DNA from: Parabacteroides goldsteinii DSM 19448 = WAL 12034
GTDB lineage: Bacteria > Bacteroidota > Bacteroidia > Bacteroidales > Tannerellaceae
NCBI RefSeq assembly: GCF_000969835.1
Contig: NZ_KQ033912.1
Location: 965,126-1,029,125, forward strand
Direction of reading: 5' to 3'
DNA: 64,000 nt
The notes under the pieces were generated by a model that was not told where the DNA came from, did no database searches, and saw only the letters and a program-made list of their open reading frames with translations. This document shows, piece after piece, positions 1 through 9,199 of the stretch. The position numbers and the translations under genes were made by a program. Every line of letters begins with the position of its first letter. The stretch's first letter is position 1.

Positions 1-1147
1 GGATCGGGCTTGAAACAAAATCGGGTAGCTTCACCTGTAACGTGTTTTTCCCAATCGCAATCGCGCTTACAATATCATAGCTCCATTCAGTAGTATTTAA
101 AGAAACGCTTGCTCCACCTACGCCGGCAGAGACATTGCTGCCTGCACCATAATTCGGTAGAAGCACCACGCGATAACTATATACATTACCCGGAACTAAC
201 CGCCCCGTAGTTATTTCACTGGTGAAACCATTACCTGAATATATTTTTATCTCGGAAATAAAATCATCGGATGAAGTTATATTATTCCTGATCAGATTCT
301 TTATCCGGTTCAAATTAAGATTGGATGCCGGATCCAGTTCGCCTAAGCCTCCAACCTTTTCCGCAAACACAGGGAATACCGTATTATCGATCGGCTTTTC
401 TTTTACAATCAGTTGCTTGGTTGAAATATAAGAACCTGTCGCCTGCTTGGTGCAATTGGTCAAACCGGGTTCATAAGCAAACTGATCTGTCGGAGGAAAT
501 GTAATAACCACATCATACTTTCCGGCTTCCAACATATTATTTCCGGTATATTGAACGGAAACACCGTCTTTAACCAGAAAAACCGAAGCATCATTAAATG
601 AAACTCCGGGCATATCGAGCACCTGTATTTTAGAATGCAAATCACTAACAGATGTTCCATACACATAATTACCCCAGTTAGCCGGGAATTTCAAATCACC
701 GACTGCCTGGCGGGCTTTGATCTCGATAGCATTTGATACAACTACCTGATCATGATCCAGTTCGCCGAACAGAGTTGCAGGATTTATATTCCCTGTACCG
801 ATCGTCCGTTCAAAATTTAACGTAATGGAACTGGTGGAAGTCACTTTAAAAGTGTAGTTATAACTTCCTGCCACCAAATCACCGGTCTGATCCCCACCGT
901 TACCTCTGATAGTAACATCGGATATAATCGCTGCCTGATCACTCTGATCGACAACTCCCTGCAATAAACTTTGGATATGGGATTTTAACTGCTCCGCATT
1001 AGCGTCACTGGTTCCTTCATAATATGACAGGACATCTTTTACGGGGACATAAATGTCTGCTGCAGCCGCTTGTGTAATATACCCTCCCAATAGTAGCACG
1101 AATATAAGTAGTCGCCTACTCACATCGATCAAGTATACTTTTTTCAT
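1..1147 (-). CDS. partial exported protein of unknown function (3' end outside window)
   Basis: The frame is open from the ATG at 1147 to the left edge, about 382 codons, so the C-terminus is missing. The N-terminus has a signal-peptide-like segment: MKKVYLIDVSRRL, then a hydrophobic run IFVLLLGGY and an alanine-rich cleavage region QAAAAD. The mature part is rich in Ser, Thr, Asn, Val and Gly and alternates short beta-strand-like stretches. Two segments have a similar layout, around residues 30-110 and 245-330 (for example SYNYTFKVTS and VYSYRVVLLP), suggesting repeated beta-sandwich modules. I recognise no family. It lies 309 bp beyond the 1705-residue secreted protein on the same strand, so both may be surface or extracellular proteins. 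No promoter was identified. Confidence 0.7.
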   Translation of the reverse strand, partial: MKKVYLIDVSRRLLIFVLLLGGYITQAAAADIYVPVKDVLSYYEGTSDANAEQLKSHIQSLLQGVVDQSDQAAIISDVTIRGNGGDQTGDLVAGSYNYTFKVTSTSSITLNFERTIGTGNINPATLFGELDHDQVVVSNAIEIKARQAVGDLKFPANWGNYVYGTSVSDLHSKIQVLDMPGVSFNDASVFLVKDGVSVQYTGNNMLEAGKYDVVITFPPTDQFAYEPGLTNCTKQATGSYISTKQLIVKEKPIDNTVFPVFAEKVGGLGELDPASNLNLNRIKNLIRNNITSSDDFISEIKIYSGNGFTSEITTGRLVPGNVYSYRVVLLPNYGAGSNVSAGVGGASVSLNTTEWSYDIVSAIAIGKNTLQVKLPDFVSSPI

Positions 1148-1456
1148 ACGCTATTATTTTTATTAGTTTATACTTCAATCAATAGATAGTAAGTGCTTAT
1201 AATCAAGTTATATAACATAATATAAACCCTGACAAAAGAAACTCCGCCAGGGTTTATATCCGCTTTCATTCTTCACAGAGCTAGGGCGGAAGAATTTATA
1301 TTTCATTACTTTAGTATTAATACCCGCTTTTTCGTCCTCACGGATTAGTTGGTGCCAGATAGAGGCATTGCAAGCAACGCCTCTACTGCCGCCGCGCGGT
1401 TATCTATTTTAAATTATTGATTATAAACTTCTTTATATCAATAGTTATTCATTGTC
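1148..1456. other. spacer between two secreted-protein genes
   Basis: No gene is visible in this stretch. It holds the 11-bp-stem hairpin at 1221-1259 and a smaller hairpin at 1360-1385 (TAGAGGC pairing with GCCTCTA), both downstream of the 1705-residue protein gene on the minus strand. Confidence 0.6.
1221..1259 (-). terminator. strong hairpin, probable transcript end
   Basis: TATAAACCCTG (1221-1231) pairs perfectly with CAGGGTTTATA (1249-1259), an 11-bp stem with a 17-nt loop. It lies about 200 bp downstream of the 1705-residue gene and about 75 bp upstream of the partial gene. There is no clear U-run, so it may be a factor-assisted terminator or a 5'-leader hairpin for the partial gene. 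Confidence 0.5.
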
Positions 1457-4400
1457 TTACTTAACGACAGCCTTCACTGTTGTTCCATCAACTACTACAA
1501 CTACGATTCCTGCCGGAGCATTGAATGTAACATTGTCGGAATTGATTGTCGTGTTAGCAATTGTCTGACCCAATACGTTGCTGATGACAACATTCTTGTT
1601 AGCAGCATTCAGGATCGTTACCTTACCCTGGCCACCCAGAACTGTTACGTCAGTTGTATTGATTGATTCGTTGGATACCGGATCATGTTCGTCAGCTTCA
1701 TCGAAGTAGATGTCACCTGTAGAGGTAGCAGTCTTAGATGTAGCGAAGTCATAATAATCTTCCGACGGAATCATTTCTTCACCACCTACACATTCGTTGA
1801 ATGCACGTACACGTGCCGTGTAAGCAGTTTGCGGGATCAGGTTATGAACAGCTATTGAAGTGGATGTTGCAGAAACCTTGAACGATTCTTCACCGTCGAA
1901 GTTGATATCATCCTGCCATTCGTAATATGCTGTAGGCAATGAACCTACTTCTGTTCTCCAGTCACCTGTATTGAACTCACCACCGTTGATAGGCATACCC
2001 GGAACAGGTTTTCTAACCATCCATGTTGCAGGAGTATCGAATAGATAGATATCGATCTGATGTGCATCAGTCTGGAATCCTTCCATCAGGCGGATCGTAT
2101 ATTTAACCGGTTTCGTGATGTCTGTAGTCAGTTCCATGTTGTCCATCTGGTGGGCAATCGGAGCATAACCCCAGTTTCTGTCGATCGGCTGCGTATTACC
2201 CTGCAATTCGAAGTTGTCTACACTTACCTTAGTTACTTCTTTCTGCGGTTTACCTGCTGCATCTGTATATTCTTTAGTTACTTCCAACCAGTAGTTTACT
2301 TTGTTATCACGGTGGATCACATCACCTGTTGCGTTGAACAATTCAACCCAGATAGTCTTGCTTGCATCGTCAGCACGTACTTCAGACATAAATACATCTT
2401 CAGAAGTGTACTTCGGAGTGAAGCGACCTACAGCAACCTGATAGTACTGAGCACCCGGAGTGGCTGTCCACTTGATACGAGCATCGCTACCACCTACATC
2501 ACCTGGTTCCATATCTTTAATATACGGCATTTCAAGACCGGCAGTGAATGCCAGCGGCAAATCCTTCTGTACATCACATACAGCCGACAGAGACAATGCG
2601 TTTTCTACATCGCAAAGATCTTCTACATTCGGAGTTGCACGAACATCGATCTTAGCAGCTACGTCGCCACGAAGAACATCGTTCACCAGGTCGTTTTCAC
2701 CACCCTTGAATGTATAAGGATTTTCTTCTGCTGTTGCAGCCAGTTCCATAGATTTCTCACGGATGAACAGTTTCACTTCTTTTGCTTTGTTTGTTCCGAA
2801 TGTGAACAAGTCAGAAGCACTCAACAAGTTGATTTCCTGTTCTATCTTAGATTCTTCACCACTTACAGTAGTACCGTAATGAGGCAGGTCACGACCCTGG
2901 ATATAGAATACAGAATCTTTAGAAGCACCACCATTTACAACACCGAACTGGAAGGCATCAATCTTATTCTTACCGGCAGCGTCAGAACTGAACCATACTT
3001 CAGGAACTTTCACGTCACCCTTGATACCAGCTGTCAGCGTATCGTTTACATTGATTCCGTAAGGAGCCCAAACACCCAGATCAGCCCATCTTTGGTCGTT
3101 AACTGTCAGATTATGTTTGTAATCATCCAGGTCGAAGAAGTATACGCGGTTATACTTTTCTACGTCGGCACCATGCTGTTGCGGAGCCAGACGGATAGAG
3201 TCTTTCGCATAGTAACGAGCCCACATGCCCTTTTCAGAACCACTGGTAATCGTATCGATAGTCATTTCAATACCGTTACGATCTTTCGGATCGAACTTAG
3301 CAGAAACGAGAGCCAATACTTCACCGTATTTGTTCGGAGAAATCTGAACCATAGTACCTACTGTATCTACTCTACCATAAGCCTCACCGTTCATGTCGCC
3401 CAGAACTGTTACTTCATATTCGAATGCGCCTTTCTTGTTAGAGAATACCTCCATGTCAACCGGATCAACGATGTTCAAACCTGCGATGATGAACTGACCG
3501 TCGCGTACCGGATAGCAAGTATTTACATAACGGGTCTTGTAATCCTTACGGAACATTTCGTTATAGATGAAGTTAGGAGCAGGAACCCAGTTTTCACTTG
3601 AACTGCTGGAAGAATTCAAAGTTGGCAGACTACCGCCACCACAAGTGTTGCAAGAACCGAACTGCTGAGTCAGGAATGAATAGAAGCTGGTATAAGAACC
3701 GATCACTTTATCTGCATTCATTGTGGTTACCAAACCTCTGTCGGTAGTACCGAATGTATAGAATTCGTTCCATCCCTTATTGTTAGCTGTAGTTGCACCG
3801 AACTGAGCTACATGGTGGAAGATATTAGGAGTACCTTCGAAACAAGAGTTCCAGCTTTCAGCAACGATCGGAACCAGGTTCACGTCATTGTAAGGTACAT
3901 ACTTAACAGTCATGTCAAGACCTGTTTCTTCTACATACTGTACTGCATAGTCGTCATCCAGGTCAACCTTGTAAACCAGAGTATCGCCAACGCTCATACC
4001 GATAAACTTACCGAATACGGCACCATTATATTCTTCGATCGGTTTTTCCTGAGAACCTTTCTTCACATATACTTTTGCAAAATCAAGGCTTTCTGCAGAG
4101 AACATGAATGCATTTGTATGATAAACTGCATCGTCAATGCCTTCAGTCTTAGAGAATTGTTCTTTGAAGATCTTGATAGAAGCAACTGTACCACCTTCTA
4201 CATCAGGTTTCAAACCTGTAGCAAATACCTTCACAGTGTGAGGTCTTGACTCATATTTGTAACCATCCCACTCATCATACGGAGCGAAGAAGAAGTCCTT
4301 ACGGTCGATCTTTTCAAAATATTTCAATAATTCAGAGCTCATTACGCCCATAGCGTGGCTTAACAGAGACTGGTCGGTATCCTGGAACCATACGAATGTA

Positions 4401-6574
4401 TTGTTACCGAAGATCTTGATCGGGCCTGAGTAAACTGCATCACCTACTTTGTTGATCAGATCCTGACCGCTGTAAGTATAAGTCGTACCAGACAGTACAT
4501 CTTCATTTACATTATATCTTGCAACAGAAGCATCGTAAACCAGACGCGGAGCGATTGTATATGTTTCATTTACATATTTAGACTCGTCGTCACCGATGTT
4601 TACATCACCACGGTGATATTTGAAGATTGCATTGATACTGATGATATTCTTGTTGATATTACCGTCACAATCAATTACATCGACTTCTGCATAGTTACCA
4701 ACTTCTTCAGGACCGTCTTCGATACAACAGTCAGGGCAACCATTTGCTTCCAACCATGTTTTCCAATCGGTATAGCTATATCCGTAAAGAGACATAGGCA
4801 AGAAACGTCCTTCGTAATAAGTTGAATCCTTCTTACCTTCTTCATTTATGAAGACGATCTTCCAACCCTTAAGATTCACGTCGTCATCATAACGGCCTGT
4901 TGAATGCTTCGGAGCTTTGGTACGATTTTCCAACGTCAATCCACCGAACAGATCTTCCGATAAAGTATAATTGTCTGTACGACCGATTACCGAATTGAAG
5001 TAAGGTAAGTTCTTGAAGCTAACCTTAGCAGTCTTAAAGTCCAGATATTCGTCGAAATGAAGATCGTTCAACTCGCTATATTCAGGAATAGAAGAACCCT
5101 GAAGTTCGTAACGAGCTGTATCTGAAGCTTCAGCTGTGATTGTAGACCAGATATAATTATCCTTGTCAAATGCTTTTACTTCTTGCGGAGCAAAGTAGTA
5201 AGTGAAACGAGCGCTTGATTTGCAATCGCGGTCTTCTGTAGCATCCGTCTGAACGAAGAATTCGCGAGGAATCAGATAAGTAACTTTCTTATCCTTACCA
5301 GGTGTACCTGTTCTACCGATCTTACCGTCAGCAACCATCTGATCCAAAGAAATCCAACCCTGAACTTTTGTCAAATCACCTTCCTGAGAAATTTCCATTT
5401 CATCAGCAATAAATGGATATTCAACATTCAATTCGTAATATGCCAGTTCTTCTTTCGGATCTCTGTCTGCTGCATAAAGACCATCACGATCAACACCACT
5501 GAAAGTAGCCGTATATTCATTGTTAGTCTTATTATTTTCATACAATGTGTTCCAGAACTCCACATTTGTAACCAACGTGTCAGCAGCACAAGCTGTATTA
5601 CGTCCGGCACCCGCTTCAAACACTTTCGTATTTGCAGCACCAAAAGCAACATCAGGACGATTGAACGCCAAACGAGCATTTGTAAATACTGTCAACGGTT
5701 CTGTGTTCTTTGAGCCTGTAGAAGAAACTGCATCGTCAGCAACCGATTTAGCTCCCTTGAACATAACAAGAATGATCTTGTTATCCAGAGAACCTTGTTG
5801 CCAGGAATTAGCATTTGTATTATCAGCATCAGAAACATGCGCTTTAATATGATGTGTATGCGCTGTAGCTACTTCATGATTGCTTGCCGTGAAAATTGCA
5901 CGGTCACTAACCATCTGACCAACATATTCACCAGACATATCATAAACATATACGTCATATGTCCAGTCGATCTTACGATTTACCAAATCAACATTACCAA
6001 AAGCACGAACGTCCATTTCAACGCTTTCAACGCCTGTCAAGCCTTTAGTGCTATACAGGAAGTCTACACGTGAACTGGCTGTCTGATTCTGATAAATACC
6101 CAAACCCGTATTGCCTTTATCATCTGTAAATTTCAGATATTCGGCAGTGTTCATTTCTTCGTGATTCTTAATATCCGAATAAGCCATTTCCAGATACTTT
6201 CCGGTAAAAGGCTTCAAATAGTTTGGAGTATCACTGTCATCCAGATTGAAGAAGGTCACGAAAGCACCGTTCATTAAACCTGCATTCATCTTTGTGAAAT
6301 CGATCAACGACTCATAGTTACCATAAGAAGTTGAATTAGCTTCCCAATGATTGTGTACATTCACCTTGTCGAGTGGCTTGAAATTATACAAACCTTCACC
6401 AACCAGTGTCGATTCGTCATCCCACGCAGCTTCGGTGCTCACACCATCATACCATTTCGCTTTTATATTAGCATAGTCCGCATCTGCTGCATTCAGCATC
6501 GGAGACAAGCCATAAAAAGCCATAGCACATAAAAGAGCGGCCGACCCGCCTTTTACCAAAGTACTTTTTCTCAT
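1457..6574 (-). CDS. very large secreted surface protein with type IX-like C-terminal tail
   Basis: 1705 residues. The N-terminus has a signal peptide (MRKSTLVKGGSAALLCAMAF, cleavage near SPMLNAAD). The body is beta-rich with many Asp, Tyr and Thr residues and no catalytic signature I recognise. A Cys-rich patch FGSCNTCGGG is followed by a run of six serines near residue 985, which looks like a flexible linker. A fibronectin-III-like module lies just before the tail (AVHNLIPQTAYTARVRAFNE). The last about 50 residues (VVISNVLGQTIAN ... NAPAGIVVVVVDG ... VKAVVK) have the hydrophobic/Gly pattern of type IX secretion sorting domains and resemble, from memory, the tail called DUF6383 in Parabacteroides. 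Likely role: S-layer-like or adhesive surface protein (inference). A porQ gene at 21-22 kb supports the export route. Confidence 0.8.
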   Translation of the reverse strand: MRKSTLVKGGSAALLCAMAFYGLSPMLNAADADYANIKAKWYDGVSTEAAWDDESTLVGEGLYNFKPLDKVNVHNHWEANSTSYGNYESLIDFTKMNAGLMNGAFVTFFNLDDSDTPNYLKPFTGKYLEMAYSDIKNHEEMNTAEYLKFTDDKGNTGLGIYQNQTASSRVDFLYSTKGLTGVESVEMDVRAFGNVDLVNRKIDWTYDVYVYDMSGEYVGQMVSDRAIFTASNHEVATAHTHHIKAHVSDADNTNANSWQQGSLDNKIILVMFKGAKSVADDAVSSTGSKNTEPLTVFTNARLAFNRPDVAFGAANTKVFEAGAGRNTACAADTLVTNVEFWNTLYENNKTNNEYTATFSGVDRDGLYAADRDPKEELAYYELNVEYPFIADEMEISQEGDLTKVQGWISLDQMVADGKIGRTGTPGKDKKVTYLIPREFFVQTDATEDRDCKSSARFTYYFAPQEVKAFDKDNYIWSTITAEASDTARYELQGSSIPEYSELNDLHFDEYLDFKTAKVSFKNLPYFNSVIGRTDNYTLSEDLFGGLTLENRTKAPKHSTGRYDDDVNLKGWKIVFINEEGKKDSTYYEGRFLPMSLYGYSYTDWKTWLEANGCPDCCIEDGPEEVGNYAEVDVIDCDGNINKNIISINAIFKYHRGDVNIGDDESKYVNETYTIAPRLVYDASVARYNVNEDVLSGTTYTYSGQDLINKVGDAVYSGPIKIFGNNTFVWFQDTDQSLLSHAMGVMSSELLKYFEKIDRKDFFFAPYDEWDGYKYESRPHTVKVFATGLKPDVEGGTVASIKIFKEQFSKTEGIDDAVYHTNAFMFSAESLDFAKVYVKKGSQEKPIEEYNGAVFGKFIGMSVGDTLVYKVDLDDDYAVQYVEETGLDMTVKYVPYNDVNLVPIVAESWNSCFEGTPNIFHHVAQFGATTANNKGWNEFYTFGTTDRGLVTTMNADKVIGSYTSFYSFLTQQFGSCNTCGGGSLPTLNSSSSSSENWVPAPNFIYNEMFRKDYKTRYVNTCYPVRDGQFIIAGLNIVDPVDMEVFSNKKGAFEYEVTVLGDMNGEAYGRVDTVGTMVQISPNKYGEVLALVSAKFDPKDRNGIEMTIDTITSGSEKGMWARYYAKDSIRLAPQQHGADVEKYNRVYFFDLDDYKHNLTVNDQRWADLGVWAPYGINVNDTLTAGIKGDVKVPEVWFSSDAAGKNKIDAFQFGVVNGGASKDSVFYIQGRDLPHYGTTVSGEESKIEQEINLLSASDLFTFGTNKAKEVKLFIREKSMELAATAEENPYTFKGGENDLVNDVLRGDVAAKIDVRATPNVEDLCDVENALSLSAVCDVQKDLPLAFTAGLEMPYIKDMEPGDVGGSDARIKWTATPGAQYYQVAVGRFTPKYTSEDVFMSEVRADDASKTIWVELFNATGDVIHRDNKVNYWLEVTKEYTDAAGKPQKEVTKVSVDNFELQGNTQPIDRNWGYAPIAHQMDNMELTTDITKPVKYTIRLMEGFQTDAHQIDIYLFDTPATWMVRKPVPGMPINGGEFNTGDWRTEVGSLPTAYYEWQDDINFDGEESFKVSATSTSIAVHNLIPQTAYTARVRAFNECVGGEEMIPSEDYYDFATSKTATSTGDIYFDEADEHDPVSNESINTTDVTVLGGQGKVTILNAANKNVVISNVLGQTIANTTINSDNVTFNAPAGIVVVVVDGTTVKAVVK

Positions 6575-6699
6575 ACGTAAAACATTTAATTAATAAAATT
6601 ATGATCTATACTCAAATTGACTATTTTTCGTCCATTTAGCTCATTTCAACCGCCTAAACCCGTAGGACACAAGAAAAAGCATTTCAGGGGAACTGTTAA

Positions 6700-6724
6700 A
6701 TGCCTGTATATAGGCATCTTTTTT
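6700..6724 (+). terminator. terminator-like hairpin with T-run (plus strand)
   Basis: ATGCCT (6700-6705) pairs with AGGCAT (6712-6717), followed by CTTTTTT. It looks like an intrinsic terminator for plus-strand RNA. However, it lies upstream of the minus-strand surface-protein gene, and no plus-strand gene precedes it. It might end an antisense or small RNA, or it may simply be part of the repeated segment seen again at 7011. Confidence 0.4.
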
Positions 6725-7370
6725 ACTCATCGATTACCGATTTGGCGAGTTTAAACGTTCCTTTTTTCTCGCCACGCGTTTAAGATTCTTTTACTTTTGT
6801 AACAGGAAGTGGGTATTTTGTCCTTGTTTTCGTATCGTACTGATAAGAAAGCAGATAGAAAAGTGAAAAAAGTTCTGAAAAGAATTGCAGGTTCAAAAGG
6901 AATGCGTATTTTTGCTGCAAGAAAAAAAGGAACGTTTTTTTTAGTCATTCGAAATTCGACCTCCGCCCTTGATTCATATTCCACACAAAGGATTCAGCCT
7001 ATTTGTTAAAGCATCTTTTTTTACTCAACGGGAGTGTTCTGTAAGTACATAAAACTAACGTACCTGTACTTTAATATTAATAAATATATATCCAAAATTA
7101 TCCATACCTCCAAGCAGTATAATAAAAAATTATTTGCATTTATATAAATGTAATATGCACACTATGACTACATCTCCCGATTATCATTTTGTCACCTCCC
7201 ATCAAATAAATCAGTTCAACATGCTAACAGAGATACGGGTTGGTTCAAGATTTGTCAGTAACCAAAAGATCAAGGGAAAAGTAGGTTCAACGATTTCTAT
7301 AATCGGAAAACAACTATTCCCGGAATCAAATACAAGAGTCTATAATACAAGTCTGTTTGTTATCCGATTC

Positions 7371-7757
7371 GCCCTCCTTATGAATTGCAGACTATTACCT
7401 TCAGCTTTCAGATGTTCTGGATAGAATGTTTTTCAATATGTCCGGCTGAAGGGAGGAAACTGCTAAAAAATGTATACGAGAATTCAAGGTTAAATAGCTG
7501 CCGGCAAAATAGAAGACTTTTGTCTTCAAATATATACACTTGTCATCCCAAAAGCAGTCTTGATAATTCGGAACATCTATGCTTTTGGGACGGATAACTT
7601 CCCGCCGGCCAACGGATAACTATTCGTTGGCGAACGGATACCTACTTATCGGAATCTACTTCCTGTGTAAGGCATCCTTCAGGCGGATCCGCTATTTTTC
7701 AATCAGTTATCTATCCTGAAATCTGAAAGGTGAAGTTTGAAAACTTTATTGGAGGGC
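7371..7757. repeat. MITE-like structure: about 65-bp imperfect terminal inverted repeats
   Basis: The left arm (7371-7435) starts GCCCTCC and contains CTTTCAGAT (7405-7413) and GGATAGA (7419-7425). The right arm (7694-7757) carries the same strings inverted: TCTATCC (7710-7716), ATCTGAAAG (7721-7729) and GGAGGGC (7751-7757). The interior has an 11-bp hairpin (TCCCAAAAGCA 7546-7556 with TGCTTTTGGGA 7580-7590) and three 22-bp direct repeats. No ORF is inside. It could be a non-autonomous mobile element or a decayed one; no target-site duplication was confirmed. Confidence 0.45.
7590..7655. repeat. three tandem 22-bp direct repeats (ACGGATAAC...)
   Basis: ACGGATAAC begins at 7590 and 7612, and the variant ACGGATACC at 7634. 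The period is exactly 22 bp, with the second half of each unit more diverged. The regular spacing suggests repeated protein-binding sites on one face of the helix (inference). Confidence 0.55.
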
Positions 7758-7894
7758 AGTTTACAGAACGATGGACTCACTCAATGGAGGTTAAAAATGA
7801 ATCTCTTTCCGTTCCGGCAATGCCGGCATCAGTTATCGTTACCTGTCATCCGGCAATGTGACTTTTTAAATTAGTTCTTTCATCTCTTATAAAT

Positions 7895-7936
7895 AGACAA
7901 AGGAGGTACTGTTACATACCTCCTTACCTATTGTCT
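7895..7936. other. stem-loop (AGACAA / GGAGGTA stem)
   Basis: AGACAA (7895-7900) and GGAGGTA (7902-7908) pair with TACCTCC (7917-7923) and TTGTCT (7931-7936), leaving an 8-nt loop and a 7-nt bulge. No T-run follows. Function is unknown; it sits just before the TACCCTGTACACC array. Confidence 0.4.
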
Positions 7937-7945
7937 CTTAAGTGC

Positions 7946-8046
7946 TTACCCTGTAAAGTTACCCTGTACACCCTAGTCGGTTAGGGTGTACACCTCATCC
8001 CGCTACCCTGTACACCGTAGTTGGTTACCCTGTACACCGTATTCAA
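7946..8046. repeat. four tandem 22-bp units (TTACCCTGTACACC...) plus a partial unit
   Basis: Units start at 7959, 7981, 8003 and 8025, exactly 22 bp apart. The consensus is TTACCCTGTACACCGTAG followed by YYGG. The second unit has GGG in place of CCC, which creates a 10-bp palindromic hairpin (GTACACCCTA 7966-7975 with TAGGGTGTAC 7982-7991). A partial unit TTACCCTGTA lies at 7946. The array is about 290 bp upstream of the thyA start and has the same 22-bp period as the array at 7590-7655. Confidence 0.65.
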
Positions 8047-8285
8047 TTCCTCCGTACAGGCCAGTAACACTAACTAACTACTAATAAACTAGCTGATAGT
8101 AGCTTTTAATATAATAGCCAGTAACCTATGAGAGAACATTCGATGACAATTTCACCACGCTGACACAACTGTTATGCACAACTGTTGGCAAACATACGAG
8201 CTATGAATGGTTCATTTATTATCAAATGTGAGCTATATTTTCTTACTAAAGAACCAGGAGAAAAGAACATAAAAAAAATTACCTG

Positions 8286-8316
8286 TTGTTTTATACAAAT
8301 CACTTTCGTACTTTTG
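8286..8316 (+). promoter_or_regulatory. Bacteroidetes-type promoter of thyA-folA
   Basis: TTG (8286-8288), a 20-bp spacer and TACTTTTG (8309-8316) match the Bacteroidetes -33/-7 consensus. The expected leader to the thyA ATG at 8338 is about 15-20 nt. Confidence 0.65.
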
Positions 8317-8337
8317 TAAGCTACTATAGAGATAAAA

Positions 8338-9132
8338 ATGAAACAATATTTAGAATTGCTGAATCGCGTATTAGCCGAGGGAGTGAGGAAGGAAGACCGT
8401 ACAGGTACCGGTACACAAAGTATTTTCGGCCATCAAATGCGATTCAATCTGGAAGAGGGATTTCCTCTGCTTACGACGAAGAAGCTGCATCTGAAGTCTA
8501 TCATTTATGAATTACTCTGGTTCCTTCAAGGGGATACCAATGCAAAATATTTGCAGGAACATGGAGTGCGTATCTGGAATGAATGGACAGACCCCGACGG
8601 GAACCTGGGACATATCTACGGTTTCCAGTGGCGCTCGTGGCCGGACTATAAAGGTGGTTCTATCGACCAGATCAGCGAAGCTGTCGAAACGATCAAACAT
8701 AATCCGGATTCCCGACGGATCATTGTCAGTGCCTGGAATGTGGGTGACCTGGATAATATGAACCTCCCGCCTTGTCATGCGTTCTTCCAGTTTTATGTGG
8801 CGAACGGACGCCTGAGTTTACAGATGTATCAGCGCAGTGCGGATATATTTCTGGGCGTACCTTTCAATATTGCTTCTTACGCATTATTATTACAAATGAT
8901 GGCACAAGCGACAGGACTTATAGCCGGAGATTTCGTTCATACGCTGGGGGATGCTCATATCTATAGCAATCACCTCGAACAGGTAAAGCTTCAGCTTACC
9001 CGCGAACCGCGTCCTCTTCCCCGGATGGAAATAAATCCGGACGTAAAAAACATCTTCGATTTCAAATACGAAGATTTCAACCTGACCGGTTATGACCCGC
9101 ATCCCCATATCAAAGGAGAAGTGGCGGTATAG
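8338..9132 (+). CDS. thyA: thymidylate synthase
   Basis: 264 residues, the same length as E. coli ThyA and alignable over its whole length by eye. It converts dUMP plus methylenetetrahydrofolate to dTMP plus dihydrofolate in the cytoplasm. The nucleophile is Cys146 in [12 protein letters not shown]. Other hallmarks are [18 protein letters not shown] at the N-terminus (phosphate-binding Arg), [11 protein letters not shown] and [17 protein letters not shown], with C-terminal [13 protein letters not shown]. The start is fixed by the promoter just upstream. folA follows after 67 bp, the usual pairing because DHFR regenerates the folate that ThyA oxidises. Confidence 0.97.
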   Translation: MKQYLELLNRVLAEGVRKEDRTGTGTQSIFGHQMRFNLEEGFPLLTTKKLHLKSIIYELLWFLQGDTNAKYLQEHGVRIWNEWTDPDGNLGHIYGFQWRSWPDYKGGSIDQISEAVETIKHNPDSRRIIVSAWNVGDLDNMNLPPCHAFFQFYVANGRLSLQMYQRSADIFLGVPFNIASYALLLQMMAQATGLIAGDFVHTLGDAHIYSNHLEQVKLQLTREPRPLPRMEINPDVKNIFDFKYEDFNLTGYDPHPHIKGEVAV

Positions 9133-9199
9133 GGAATTGAAAATTGAGAATTGAAAATTAAAGAGAGAGTATACACATTACTAATAAATCGATAAGTTT

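Larger units (their letters stand above)
6575..8337. other. 1.76-kb gene-free, repeat-rich intergenic region
   Basis: I see no convincing gene. Short ORFs here (for example 6809-7009 plus, 7134-7424 plus) lack family resemblance and overlap repeats. The region holds a terminator-like hairpin (6700-6724), a near-direct repeat (6714-6729 and 7011-7027), a MITE-like inverted repeat (7371-7757), two arrays with a 22-bp period (7590-7655 and 7959-8046), a hairpin at 7895-7936 and the thyA promoter. It separates the minus-strand surface-protein gene from plus-strand thyA. Confidence 0.6.

Noticed and set aside
2060..3601. 513-codon plus-strand ORF antisense to the large surface-protein gene
   Set aside because: Its product is rich in Cys, Phe, Ile and Arg without any domain, no signal peptide and no promoter, while the opposite frame has a signal peptide, modules and a sorting tail.
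6809..7009. 66-codon basic ORF behind a TACTTTTG box
   Set aside because: No family resemblance, spans an inverted repeat, and the complementary strand is equally open; kept only as a possible transcript in the findings.
7946..8046. CRISPR array
   Set aside because: The 22-bp units follow each other with no spacers, and no cas genes are present.
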